From contig NW_003314285.1 of assembly GCF_000143415.4 (NCBI RefSeq), forward strand, positions 905,451 to 969,450: DNA of 64,000 nucleotides, given 5' to 3'. This document shows positions 1-11,107 of the stretch, in pieces (position 1 is the first letter of the stretch; every line of letters begins with the position of its first letter). Both the position numbers and the translations under genes were made by a program. A model generated the notes under the pieces. That model did not search any database and was not told the DNA's origin. It saw nothing but the letters and a program-made list of their open reading frames with translations. The DNA is from Selaginella moellendorffii (lineage: Eukaryota > Streptophyta > Lycopodiopsida > Selaginellales > Selaginellaceae).

Positions 1-36
1 GATCACAAACTCTCCCTCTCTTGCGAGTTTTTAAAA

Positions 37-1927
37 ATGCTACTAGTAATGTTGTTTGCCTTAGTAGTTCCTCATACATTAGGGCAAACGATCCAGGGCA
101 AGGATGAGGAGAAATGCGCCTTGGCGCCTCGCTGCACGAATCCAGGTCGGTGCTCCAATGGCTCGGCCTGCTACCCCGACACGATGCGCTCCGGCAACCG
201 ATCGCTTCGCGCTGGATCTTGCCTCGACGATTCATCCGCCGGCTTGTAACATCTGCGCCCCCAGCTCCACTCTGATCTACAATGGCACGCAGATGTGCCC
301 CGAGTGCTGCGTTCCCGGCCTGGCCTATCGCTTCTATGCGTGCTCGCCGCCACTCCAGATCGTCAACCGGGCCGTGCTCTACTCCACGACTTTTGGCGAG
401 AATCTGTCCTGCACGGATCAAGTCTTTTCCATCCAGGATCAGGTGGTATCGCTGGCTTCCGGGTGGATCCAGCGCAACTTCAGCATTTGTCTCACCAATA
501 TCAACATCACTGCTCCAAACAATCGCAGCGTCGTGGCCAAGATCGTGGACGAGTGCTCGTCCAAAGCTGGATGCACTGCCGCCACTGCTTACTGGGAGCC
601 GTGTGCTCCCAACGCCATCGCTGGAACTCCCGGGGTGTGGAGCGCTCTTGGATACGATCCGGGGGATGGAATTCTCAGGGACGTAAGCTGGAGCAAAACG
701 AATGCGTCAGTGAGTGCCTCTGAAGGAGGAGGAGGAAGATCCAAGAAGAAAAACACTGGGGTTATCGCTGCAAGTGCTGTGGTGGGATTCGTGCTCTTGG
801 CAATGGTTCCAGTGGGATTTTATTGGATCAAGATCAAGGCGAGGTTGGCTCTCAGGAAAAGGAACCAAGAACAGGTTGAGGAGATCAGTACGCTAGGTGG
901 TCTTCCCAAGCAATTCAGCTACCATGACTTACACAAGGCCACAAGGAACTTTGCGAAGAAGTCGATGCTTGGAGAGGGAGGATTTGGCATGGTTTTCAAA
1001 GGCAACCTTTCAGATGGAACGACAGTGGCTGTGAAGAGAATGGACGTGGAGATTGAGGGATCGAACGAAGGGCAGCAGCAGTTCAAAGCGGAAGTTTTGT
1101 CAATTGGAAGCATCCGTCACTACAACCTCGTCCAGTTGAGAGGCTTTTGCATACACGGGCCTTCTTCTCTGCTGGTTTACGAGTACATGAGCAACGGTGC
1201 TCTGGACAAATGGATCTTTCGAAAGGACTCGCGGTTTCTAGATTGGAGCCAGAGGCACCAAGTTGCGGTGGACGTTGCTAGAGGCTTAACATATCTTCAC
1301 GAAGGCTGTAGAGAACAGGTGCTTCACTTGGATATCAAGCCGCAGAACATTTTGCTGGACGAGAACCTGAGAGCGAGGATCGCAGACTTTGGCCTCTCGA
1401 AGCTCGCGGAGAGGGGGAAGAGCTACGCAGTGACGGCCATGAGAGGCACTCCGGGATACATGGCTCCGGAGTGGCTCCATACAAAGGTGACGGACAGGAC
1501 CGACGTTTACAGCTTTGGGATCGTGCTGCTGGAGCTGCTAAGCTCGCGGAAGAGCTTGGAGATTCAGAAGCACTCCTCGAGCGTGGCTTCCACCTCGGCG
1601 GCTTCTTCATCGTCGGCGTCATCGCAGGGGGTCTTCATTCTCGGTCACACCGCGGCGAGGCTCTTCCACAGTGGAGATGTGTCGACGCTGGTGGACAGGG
1701 GCCTGGAAGTGGACCTGAGCGTCGCGGAGAGATTTACGAAGATCGCGCTATGGTGCATTCAAGAGGATTCCGCGAAGAGACCGTCCATCGGAAACGCTCT
1801 TGCCATGCTCGAAGGTGACTTGGAGGTGGGAGACTTGCCTCCTCCTCCTCCAAGCGGCGCAAGCTCGCCGGTTCTGAGATCTCCGGGCATGGATTCGTGG
1901 AGTAGCTCGCTACAATCTGGCACCTGA
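37..1927 (+). CDS. Receptor-like kinase with kiwellin-type ectodomain (frame break near 5' end)
   Basis: This is a predicted plasma-membrane receptor kinase. From 37 one frame gives a signal peptide (MLLVMLFALVVPHTLGQ) and a Cys-rich stretch. From about 200 the coding sense moves to the +1 frame and stays open to the TGA at 1925-1927. The ectodomain (about 245-690) has the kiwellin/RlpA-like double-psi barrel signature: FYACSPPL, VSLASGW, VVAKIVDECSSKAGC and VWSALGYD. A transmembrane helix lies at about 757-828, followed by basic residues. The Ser/Thr kinase domain follows, with glycine loop LGEGGFGMVFKG, VAVKRMD, HLDIKPQN, ADFGLSK and GTPGYMAPEW. The catalytic loop reads HLD rather than HRD, so this is a non-RD kinase of the SD-type/LRK10-like kind. 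Known: soluble kiwellins bind and inhibit a fungal effector, and non-RD receptor kinases are common in immunity. Inferred: a pathogen or wall-signal receptor. No splice pair that I could find joins the two frames, so an indel, an assembly error or a missed intron is possible. The in-frame ATG at 104 lacks a signal peptide and is unlikely to be the start. Confidence 0.85.
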
Positions 1928-2113
1928 TCATCGTTTCTTTTATCAGGTAATAGATTAAACTTTCTCTATAGTTTTCTATTATTTGTTTTCAATTTTCTTT
2001 TCTTTTTCTTTTTCTCTTTGTAGCAGGCGATTTGCTTTCGCCTGTGCCGCAAATGGTTAGACAATTATGTACATAACATCTCTCTCGCCTAAATTTTTTT
2101 GCTTCGATCTCGT
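1928..2113. other. Convergent 3' intergenic, receptor kinase / Rboh
   Basis: A 186-bp spacer between two convergent genes. It is T-rich, with pyrimidine runs around 1980-2015, and probably holds both 3' UTRs. No other signal is seen. Confidence 0.5.
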
Positions 2114-5100
2114 CTAGAAGTTTTCTTTGTGAAACTCAAACCTGCAGCTTGATTGCTGTGTGTATTCCTGTGAAAGTGTGCGTAGCTCTTTTGCTAGCAG
2201 CGCCGGGCCGCAGTAAAAAACACCTGCGAATATCAAAAAGCTATATGGAAAGTGAAAACCAATTTGACTGACCAATTGTGGAGTTAGCATGCGTCGTCGA
2301 AAGGTTTGAGAAAACTTTGCTCCAGTTTGGACGAGCAAAATGTGTGCGTACCTGGAAGTTTATATACGATTGATATTATTACTCAGAAAAACCATAAGAA
2401 AATACCCAAAATTCATACCCGAGTTCCAGAAACAATGTCAACTCCGTTTTTTGCATGGTGCAATGCTTGAACCATTGCAATGAGAGCAGACCTCGCGTCA
2501 CCCTCCTCATAAACACTCGTGAGATAGTTGTGCATCTCAATCACGGCCTGATAAACAAAAGATTGATAATCCAAACTTTGGAGGAACATAGAGAGGTTTT
2601 ACCTTGTGATCGATTTCCGCAACTTCATTCATGACACCTTTAAACCACTCGAACGATCCCTGCTCCCGCGTCACCCAGTAGAAATACGCGTTTGTGGGAC
2701 ACTTCCGCTTGCGTCTACGTGGGCTTTCGAGCGAGTGTCTCCTGGGGCTCTCCAGCGCTAGTGCTCCGTTGGGAGATCCAAATGACTTGCTCATATCAAT
2801 CGAGAATGATAAATCCTGCAAGCACAATCGATCGAGCCTAGCTTTTGTTACTCACGAGAGATCGTTTGAAGAGGCTTGAGCGCACTTACTTGCAGCTGAT
2901 CGGCCATCTTGCGCTGGTTGAGCATGTCTTTGAGAATGCTGATAAAGGGAGTGGCACCGATTCCCAGTCCAATGAGGAGAAGAACATCGTACTTTCTATA
3001 GTCTTGCGAAGGACCTCCATACGGGCCGTCTATCACCAGCTTTGGGAATTTGCCTAGCGAGGTTGGGATCTCTTCCGTGGTTAGTTCCTCCCTTAACAAT
3101 CCGCTCTTGCTGTCTGTGGATGGCTCGCAAACCTTTGTAACAAGAATAAAATGATCAAATAAGAAAGTTGGCAAACCATATCATTGGAAACAAATTGTAC
3201 CTCAGAGAAGAGCTTCCTCATCTTTTGCGTCCAGTCGCCCAAAGTTCTGATGTGAACGCTCAGGAAATCCTCTCCTGGAGCGGAGGTTATGGAGAAGGGA
3301 TGCCTGTGGAAAACATTATAAGCTTCAAAGGCAAGAACCATAATTTGCACCATACCATTCGAAGGGCGAGATTTCAGCGCACTTGAGGAAGAGATACATT
3401 CCACTGTGGTAAGTGAATCCAGGAGGCTTGCTCATGTGTAAAGCTAGCACATTTCCGGGGTATATCGCAGCCTTTTCGACTATCATAAGAAAAAGCCAAA
3501 ATCTTTCCAAAAACCTTGCTTACCTTGATGATTTGTACAGTGTAATTGGCCCTGCAAGCTCGATACGCTCGCTCTCCAGCATACAGCAGTAGGGGCACAG
3601 CCAAATACATCCATGTCTGCAATTCAAAATTCTGCTATGAAAAAGATAAAAAGGAGTTTTAGCTTACATTTTTTTCGTGCCACTTGTAAGTAAGGAAGAG
3701 GAAGAAGGAATGGACGAGGAGGAGGATGTAAACGACGATGAGGAGGTGATGCGAGTACCAAAACGCATTGAAACCGGTAATGTTTTTGAGAGGCCAGGGA
3801 AGTTTGATGAGATCTCTCCGGAACCATCTCGACGCGAGAGTGAAGGCGATGACCATCAATACTACCATGATAATTCCCGTCACCCCTTCCACCGATCGAA
3901 GAATGTCCACATAAGTTGGCTTCTTGTTGTGGAATCCTTTCCCGATCATCCTTACAAACTCCTGGTCAGGATAGTTGACAATCCTAACGAAATCGCAAGC
4001 CAGGTGAGTTCCTGCGTGGATGAGAACCCCCACAACAATCCCTAGAGCAATGATCTGCAAAGTATACAAAAACGTTGACGGCCAAGTTGGTATACAACTT
4101 TCTCGAAGGTGATCTTACCTTGTGGAAGTTGATATCATCGTCAAAAGGAACAAGATTCCCGAGCCAAGTCGATCGAAGCCAGGTGATCGTCTTCCTGCAA
4201 ACCGGGAAGAGGATCAAAGCCATGTTGAGCTTGAGCGTCTCGGCAGCACCCTTGGCGGTACAAACGCAGTAGCCCATGACTTGGAACGCCGCCTTGTTCT
4301 TGTACTGCACAAACTTCCAGCTGAAGAGCCCGGCCATGGCCATAATCCACAGCGACACCACCCACATTCGCCTCCAGTTATCACCCAAAGAATGCCGCGA
4401 GTTCCTCAGGAATCTCTGCAATCGGCGTGAGATGCCTGGTGCTTTCGTGCTCGTGATGATCTGGTTCGCCTGCTGGCTGCTGTGATCCTTGGGGTGTGGT
4501 CCTCGCATCAGCAGCGTCTCTAGTTGCCATAGCTGCAAACCATGGAATGCAAACCAAAAGCACCAAAAAGGTGGTGTCAGAAAAAACGTTGAGATACTTG
4601 TGACGGATTGGAACACTTTAGATTCCCATCCGAAGCTTCTTCTTTGCTTTCTTTTCTGTTCCCACGTCTAAATCTTCATTTCCTACCTCGATGTAGCCCA
4701 GGTTTTCCGGATCCAGTTCTTCCATGATGAGCGCGGCATATTCCTCGGCCTGCTCCTTGAGTTTCGACAGCCGGTTGGCGGACGCACTCAGCATTATCAC
4801 CTGCCACCATTGCAAGTGTTCAGCAATTCTCTTCTGGATATGCAAAAAGAAAAAGAGGAGAAAGAAACAAAATCTGGAAACTTTTTGAAGTTTCAAAAGG
4901 TTTGTAAAAATGCATACCTCTTTCACCTCCCTCTCTGAAATCCGTCCATCGAGGTTCTTGTCACACCTATGAGGCGGCGGATCAGCTGCTAATTACATGA
5001 TTACGAGCGGGACTGACTTACATGTCGAAGAAGATCTGCATCCTCGCATCGAAGCTCTGATCAGAGATTTGCAACCAGAAATCGTACATGTCCCTCTTCG

Positions 5101-5281
5101 ACAGCTTCCTGAGCTGCTTGAGCCCTCGCCTCCGCGCCAGAGCATCGAAGAGCTCCGCGGCAAATTCGTTGGAATCCTCCATTCCTGTCGATCAGAGGCC
5201 AAGCAGATCAGTGGTGTTCCTTCGAGCGATCAAAACCAAACGGTAGGAAAGTGTTGCTTGGATCTTTTCTCATGGCTAAAG

Positions 5282-5313
<32 letters not shown>

Positions 5314-5893
5314 TCTTGGAAAGGGAAACATTACCAATGCACAGCCCAAAATCCGATTTGTCGATGAAGCCCTCTTCGCTGGCGAGCTTGTCGAATCGCC
5401 GCGACACCAATTCCCACGCCAGCTTCTGGTTGTTGCTCTTGCTGATGAATCGCAGCCCCTGCAATGCGTGCTCGGCCCCCGATTTGGATCTCGCCAGCCT
5501 GCGGATGTCCGCGCCACGGCTGCTCGGCGCCACCACCTCCTGATCCTTGGCCTTCTTCCCCGACCGCGACGACAATTGCCGGACATGGCTCCACACATCC
5601 CCTGTGAATTTGCTGAGCTTGGCGGACGCGCTCTTGATCAGCGCTGCCGTCTCCTGTGGCGATGCCCTCTTGGAATTGGAATTAGATCGTGTGTCGAGCA
5701 GCAGAGTATTGCCGTGAGGATCAGCCGCTTGGGCGCTCTGCGCTGGAATCGGTGCGATGCTCCGGAGGGTCACTGAATCCTTCCTCACATCCAGCGTCAG
5801 CTCCACGAGTTGGTGATACTCGCCCTCTTTCGGCTGATTGAAATCGTTGATCTGGAGCTGGATTGGGGGCAGAGACACCTGGTGGTAGTCCAT
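2114..5893 (-). CDS. RBOH: Respiratory burst oxidase homologue (NADPH oxidase)
   Basis: A plasma-membrane flavocytochrome that moves electrons from NADPH to apoplastic O2, giving superoxide for immunity, tip growth and ABA signalling. Hand-spliced into 14 exons: 5893-5335, 5184-5022, 4966-4918, 4800-4687, 4532-4119, 4054-3668, 3616-3524, 3471-3356, 3303-3201, 3132-2890, 2815-2603, 2547-2419, 2351-2273, 2223-2114 (2772 nt, 923 aa). The start at 5893 follows a purine-rich leader. The N-terminal half carries a canonical EF-hand loop ([12 protein letters not shown]) and a second, degenerate one ending [13 protein letters not shown]. The ferric-reductase membrane core follows ([37 protein letters not shown]). 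FAD site: [14 protein letters not shown] sites: [11 protein letters not shown] and [14 protein letters not shown]. The end is [13 protein letters not shown]...FHKENF. Length and domain order are those of land-plant Rboh proteins. The EF-hands imply Ca2+ control. Which Rboh clade it belongs to was not resolved. Confidence 0.95.
5282..5309. repeat. (GA)n microsatellite in Rboh intron 1
   Basis: About 14 GA units, roughly 25 bp inside intron 1 of the Rboh gene (CT-rich on the coding strand). Confidence 0.9.
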
Positions 5894-8287
5894 CTTTTTT
5901 GCCTTTCTTTTCTCTCCCCCACGAGGAGAGATTGATCGAATTCGTCTCTCGAGGGATAGAGAGACCACCGCGCTCTTTCCTTATTTAATTCGTGGGCGTG
6001 GACTCGGCCTCCTCGAAAAAAAAATGGTGGCAAAAGATTCTTCCTATATTTCTTTGGGAAATCAAACTCGAGATGATCATCGATCACAAACTCCAGCAAA
6101 AATTCCTAGCTCTAGACACGAAAACCTTTGCTCTCCTTGCCACAGTTGTTCCAAAGACTACACTCGAGAGCTACAGCCACGATAGCATTCTCGAAAACCA
6201 AAGTGGCCCTACTTTACTAGAATGTTAAAAAAGATGGATTTTTCTCGCTTCACCCGCTCGCTTTAAACTTGAAAGAGTTTTTCTTGTCCATGTCTCTCAT
6301 TCTTTCTTCCCTCTTCTTCTTCTTCTTCTTTTTCTTCTTCTTCGTTGTTTGTTTATCTTTTCCTCAAATTGTTTGTAGATTGTGAGTTTACACCACTGTC
6401 AAAAAAGAATTCACCTCTTTCAGGTTCCTTGTGGATTTTTGGTAACTCGGGCAAAAACATGACGTGGGGGTAAGAATTTCCAAAAGGCATGACGTGGGGT
6501 AAATTCCAGTCTTGGCTGCACACCAGCAGTTACACAAGTTCACACTGCCAAAAGCTCTCACGGTAAATTCGAAAGCAGTGATTTTATCTGGTCCCAATAA
6601 AAGATCAGAGAGAGAGAGCAACTCCTTCGCTTGGATTTCCATGATTTCATCCCGTCAACATTTCTGTAGTTTGCATTACGCGGTTTGACAACGTAGTCCT
6701 CCCCACAGATGAATTTCATCTCATCTTCTCGAAGAACAAAGACAAAACTAGGCATCGTCGCCATCTTCGTATTATATGTTTCCCTTGTTGCCAAGTCCGG
6801 CATCTTGTGTACTTGTGTGTAGCTTTTCGCGCAAGGCATTTCAATTGCAAGAAGCTCTCCAGGAGATCTCTACGAATTCTTAATGTCTTTTCTGTCTGGA
6901 AACATGATACACCCATACACCACATACATTTGTTTAGCGCCTGCAGAACTTTATTCTACCAAATGCCGTGTCACGTCTTCCGCTGCTATGTGATCTTGCA
7001 AATCTGACCATTTGCTCGTTTCGCTGTTCTAGAAAGCCTGGCCTATGTCTAGCTTAGCCGGCAACAAAATTTCAATCCGAAAAGCCTAAAATACCGAATG
7101 ACTGTTTTGACCAATTTATATCAAATTGTTCCGTTTGTGCTTGAGAGTCAACTGCTGATCAAGGGACGACGAGAAAGAAAGAAGCAAAGAAATGAAATAA
7201 AATAAAAAAGAGAAGAGAAGCTTCTGAAAGTTTGAAGGCCTAGACATTACGCAAGTTTGTTTGTGTGTCATGTTCCTCGAAGATTGACATTGAGATCGAA
7301 TTAGGGAGCCACAGCTCTATGGCAGTTGTGAAGTTCCAGATTGATTGAGATATCCAAGGCATGGCTATCTGTTCTTCCTCGTCTATCTCCCTCTCTCCTC
7401 TTTTCGCTCTTTGTGCATGGAGACATTCAAAGGTGGATGATTGCGATGCATCAGAAGTTTTCTATGAAACATGCCCCACTAGAGACAGCGAAACAAGAAC
7501 AGAAGGTAATACAAACGTACAAGTACTTCAGACTGTAGAACATTCAGAAGGACAATCAAAATCGGGAAAAGAAAGAGGGTTTTCATGGCTAAGTTCAGAA
7601 AACTTGATAGAGAGAAACGCCTCATTGTGTCGTTCTTTGGGTGGTACAGGTGATCCAACCTTTGTCTCTTTGCAGTGGATGACTTGCCCTTCAAAGGGAT
7701 ATTTGCCTATGAGAGCAGCAAAGGTAAGCACACTCCAAAAGACAGTTAGTGTGTTTTTGTGGGTCAATGCTGTGATTTCAGCAACAAGCATGGCCAAAGG
7801 TGTCAAAGACCATCGGGTCATCTAAGTTGGTGTCACTGGTGAGGACCATACCTTCCAGTCAAGCATAGTCAAACCCCACATTTCAAGCTACAAGCTTTCG
7901 TTTTGTTTTGTCTACCACAAAAATATTCACACAAAGTATGTATAGTTTACAAGGTAGATTGCACTTTGCCTCCTTTCTTCCAGTGATTGAACCATTTGGA
8001 CACGGAAATGGGGCCTCCAGCTCTGAACAAGGAAAAACAAAAACCCAAATGTAATTCAGCAATTATCAACAAGGTTTGGGATTTGGGGATCTTTCTTTGT
8101 TAATATACAGACAGAAAATGGAGAAAAGAAGAGAGAAAACAAAAAAACGAGACAAGATGATCTAGTCTGTGGCTATAAAACACAAAAAGCAGTAGCAGTT
8201 ATAATCAGGCGAGCAAATTGCAAACGACGCACAGACACCATTCAGCCTGAAAAGTTAGACGCTAAAGAAGAGAGATTTGGCCACACA
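5894..8287. other. 2.4-kb region without a convincing gene
   Basis: The Rboh upstream region and the downstream side of the synaptotagmin gene. It holds a pyrimidine/CTT tract at about 6305-6345 and several short reading frames. The longest is 7361-7825 (+, 154 codons, Ser-rich start) and lies opposite a 97-codon frame on the minus strand. Neither matches a family I recognise nor shows a clear splice pattern. A non-coding transcript or an orphan gene cannot be excluded. Confidence 0.4.
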
Positions 8288-10277
8288 TTACCTCACGATT
8301 CCATTCTCGTGAGCAGGACTTTTAGCCTTCCTCGAGCCTCCTCCTCCAAACGGGGTCGACACCGTTTTCCCCACAAACTTCCCGGCCTTTGTCAGTCCAC
8401 CTCCCACAGCATCCATCGTGCTCCCAATCATTCCAGCCTCTTTTGCCTTCTGCTTCTCTTCCAGGAACTTCTTCTCCATCTCCATCGCCGCTTTCTGTTC
8501 CTCCGGCGTGTAGACGTGGTATTTCAGCTGCTCGGACAGAGGAAAGCGCTAGCTTAGCTAAACCAGGTACCGAAAAAAGCTAGCTCAGTTTCTAATAGCT
8601 TACCCGGACAGTGATGGTGCCTCGGTCTTTCTTGTCGCGTACGTTCATCTTGTCCAGTGATGGAAGTAGATCAAAGACTTCCTCCTTCGTTTCCTCTGGC
8701 AAAAGTTTGGCTACGCGATAGGAAACTATTCCCAGCAGAGCATCCTTTTGACCAACGTCTTCGTCATAAACCTACACACAACAAGAAATGTGTAGCTCGA
8801 GCCTGAAGAAAGTAACAGGTACCTGTAAGGTGAGGAGCTGGGTCTCATGGTCTTCGATATCGAAGTTGAACTCTGCATTCCACTCGGGATTCAGGTTATT
8901 ATTGACAACCTTGGTTTTGAACTTGAAGAGGGGCCGCACGTACGCAACCACATACGGATCAGACCTTCCAAACATTTCCATGTTTTTCAAGGAATTGGCC
9001 TTTATCACTCCAACTGTAAGCCGGCCTTGAAGTTTCAGCTCGAGGTCGCTGAAGCGAAAGAAAACGTAAGACTGCCGTTAAAAGCAACGTGAAACGTGTA
9101 CCTTGTGTCAACAGGAAGTCCTCCAATGGGTATCACCCTCCTGTGAGGCCACTCTAACTGATCCGTAATAGCATCCTCGACCAAATCCTGTAAAAAGCAA
9201 TGCCCCGAAAGTTTGAATGGCAGCTTTCCTCGAAGCACGGAACCTTTATCATGTCTGCGAGGCCAGGAACTCCTGTCAAGCTTCCACCAATCACCTTCAG
9301 AGTGTACTTAACTTCTGGTTTCGGCTGCATGGTAAAAAGCAAATGAGTGTGACACAGTGATGGCGAAAAAAGAGACTCAAGGATACATTACCTTGGCTAG
9401 CAGCGCCACAACGACGGCTGAAATACAAGGTATATTTTCCGAAAGCTGGAAAATCACTCTAATAGTCGCAAAAAATTTGAGGTTTTTTAACTGGTCGAAG
9501 GAGGAGAAAATTTAGTGCGAGGTGAAACTTCTCTATCTCGTTCCATACCTGTACAGGTAAGCTGGCTCCGACGAGTGTCTGAATCCCCAGAATGATACTT
9601 GCATCGCCATTCCAACGAAAGTCCATGTCCATCGTGATTTGACCCGGTTTTAGCGTCTGGATCCTTATGCCTGCATCCAGTTTTCTAAAAACCAAACAAT
9701 ACAAAGTCACGAGTCACCTTCGATTTGCGGTGCCAGGCGTCCGAGGGAGAGCTTGTCAAATTTCAAAGAAGAAATGCCAATCGGCCGGTATTGCTCCAGA
9801 ACCGGCTCCACGGACTCCCGGATGATCTCTTGTGCGGCCTGGAAAACAAACATATAGTTTAAGACTCAGATAGAGACGAAGGAAGGACCAACTTACTCCT
9901 GCAACGTAAGGCCAGACTTTCTCGAGTTGCTTGTTCATCCATTTCACCTGCGACGAGAAAAGTTTAGAAGCGAGGCCTTAAGACAAGAAACTATCGCTAC
10001 TAGAAATCCACTTACGCGCTCAAACTCTGGAAAGATCACCCACGGGGGGAAGGCATCGTATAGAAGTTTCTTCACTTCGTCTTGGGACATTTTCCCTAGT
10101 AGCTTGATATTCGCAGCCTGGAAGAAAAGAAGATAGCGCATAAATTTGCTACTCCAGCCAAACGAAACAAACCTTGGCGATACGTTGCTTGCTCCGGCAG
10201 CGCATTGCAAAGCACCATCCTGCTACCAATCCTATCCCGACTATTACCCCGAAAAGCAACCCCGTGAGCAATCCCAT
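8288..10277 (-). CDS. Plant synaptotagmin, SYT7/CLB type (SMP + C2)
   Basis: A membrane-anchored lipid-transfer/C2 protein, probably tethering ER membranes to partner membranes. Eleven exons: 10277-10173, 10117-10016, 9947-9897, 9838-9718, 9670-9549, 9490-9392, 9324-9244, 9187-9102, 9048-8823, 8771-8604, 8527-8288 (1401 nt, 466 aa). Residues 1-23 form a transmembrane anchor (MGLLTGLLFGVIVGIGLVAGW). The SMP domain follows (FPEFERVKWMNKQL; GGSLTGVPGLADMI; WPHRRVIPIGGLPVD). One C2 domain comes next (SDPYVVAYVRPLFKFKTKVV; NPEWNAEFNF; YDEDVGQKD). A charged tail contains EAGMIGSTMDAVGGGL and lacks the long Gly-rich repeats of the Arabidopsis CLB tail. Strongly similar in layout to Arabidopsis CLB1 (NTMC2 type 4). 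Acidic C2 loop residues suggest Ca2+ binding. The start is fixed by the anchor and by the upstream (TC)n leader. Confidence 0.93.
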
Positions 10278-10505
10278 CGATCCGCCTTGCCACCGGCCGC
10301 GAAATCCCGCCTTAATGGGCACGAATCACGCTCCCAGCTTCACAGCGCCCGCATTTCTCCCGGAAGCGGGGAAATATCGATCGGCAGCACTAAAAGCTAG
10401 AAAAACCCCAGCGGATTCTTCGCTCCTACCTGAGCAGCGGATCTAAATTCGATGGCCGCGCCCTCCCGCCGGGCGCCAATGTGAGCGCCATATCCCTGGA
10501 GCTCG

Positions 10506-10536
<31 letters not shown>

Positions 10537-11107
10537 GACGAGGAGGAAAATACTAAGTTAGCCTTCCTCAATCCACACGGCCAGCGAATATACCAAAAGA
10601 GCTCGCGTCCTGCCGCGTGTGTGGTCCTGTACGGACGGCTCCATTTTCTCTCCTCGCAGAAGTACGGACTGATCCCATGGCCGTTGGAGGGGCTCTAATT
10701 TATGCGAAGTGGACGTGCAATCTTATGCCAAATTTTTCTATCCACGAAACCAATGCCTGTCGTGGTTTGTGATGTGTATGCTTATATATCAATGCCTGCC
10801 ATGTTTCGTTGTTTTCTTCGTGATATTTTTTTTTTCACTGTTTCTGTCGAGAAAAAATCTGGAAAGCCACCGACACGGCGCAGAGAAGAAGAAACATAAG
10901 GAAGGAAAAGAGAGATTGAGAGATTTTAATTGTCACAAGTTTGGATATGGATCGCTGGAGACTACGTTTGATTGAGTCAGTGCAGGAAACAGTAACGTTC
11001 CAAAAGCACAGAATCATTGGGAGAGATCAGCTGTGGAGTAAATTATTGCGGAAAGTTGGTCGCGCCATTTGGAGCAGTGGTCGCGGAGGTTTGGAAGTTT
11101 TACATTC
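10278..11107. other. Intergenic, SYT7 promoter side; (TC)n at 10511-10536
   Basis: Upstream region of the synaptotagmin gene. A perfect (TC)n tract of about 13 units lies 234 bp before the ATG. Such tracts are common in plant 5' leaders and promoters. No other gene is seen; short frames here have no recognisable product. Confidence 0.5.

Noticed and set aside
104-250. ATG at 104 as the start of the receptor kinase
   Set aside because: The 40 or so residues it adds are Arg/Pro-rich, lack a signal peptide and look like an out-of-frame translation of the cysteine-rich segment.
7300-7350. miR396-like stretch (CCACAGCTCT...) as a microRNA gene
   Set aside because: The similarity is partial and no extended hairpin arm of miRNA-precursor type can be paired around it.
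7361-7825. Possible small gene of 154 codons
   Set aside because: No recognised motif, opposite frame equally open, no consistent splice or poly(A) signals. Left as unannotated.
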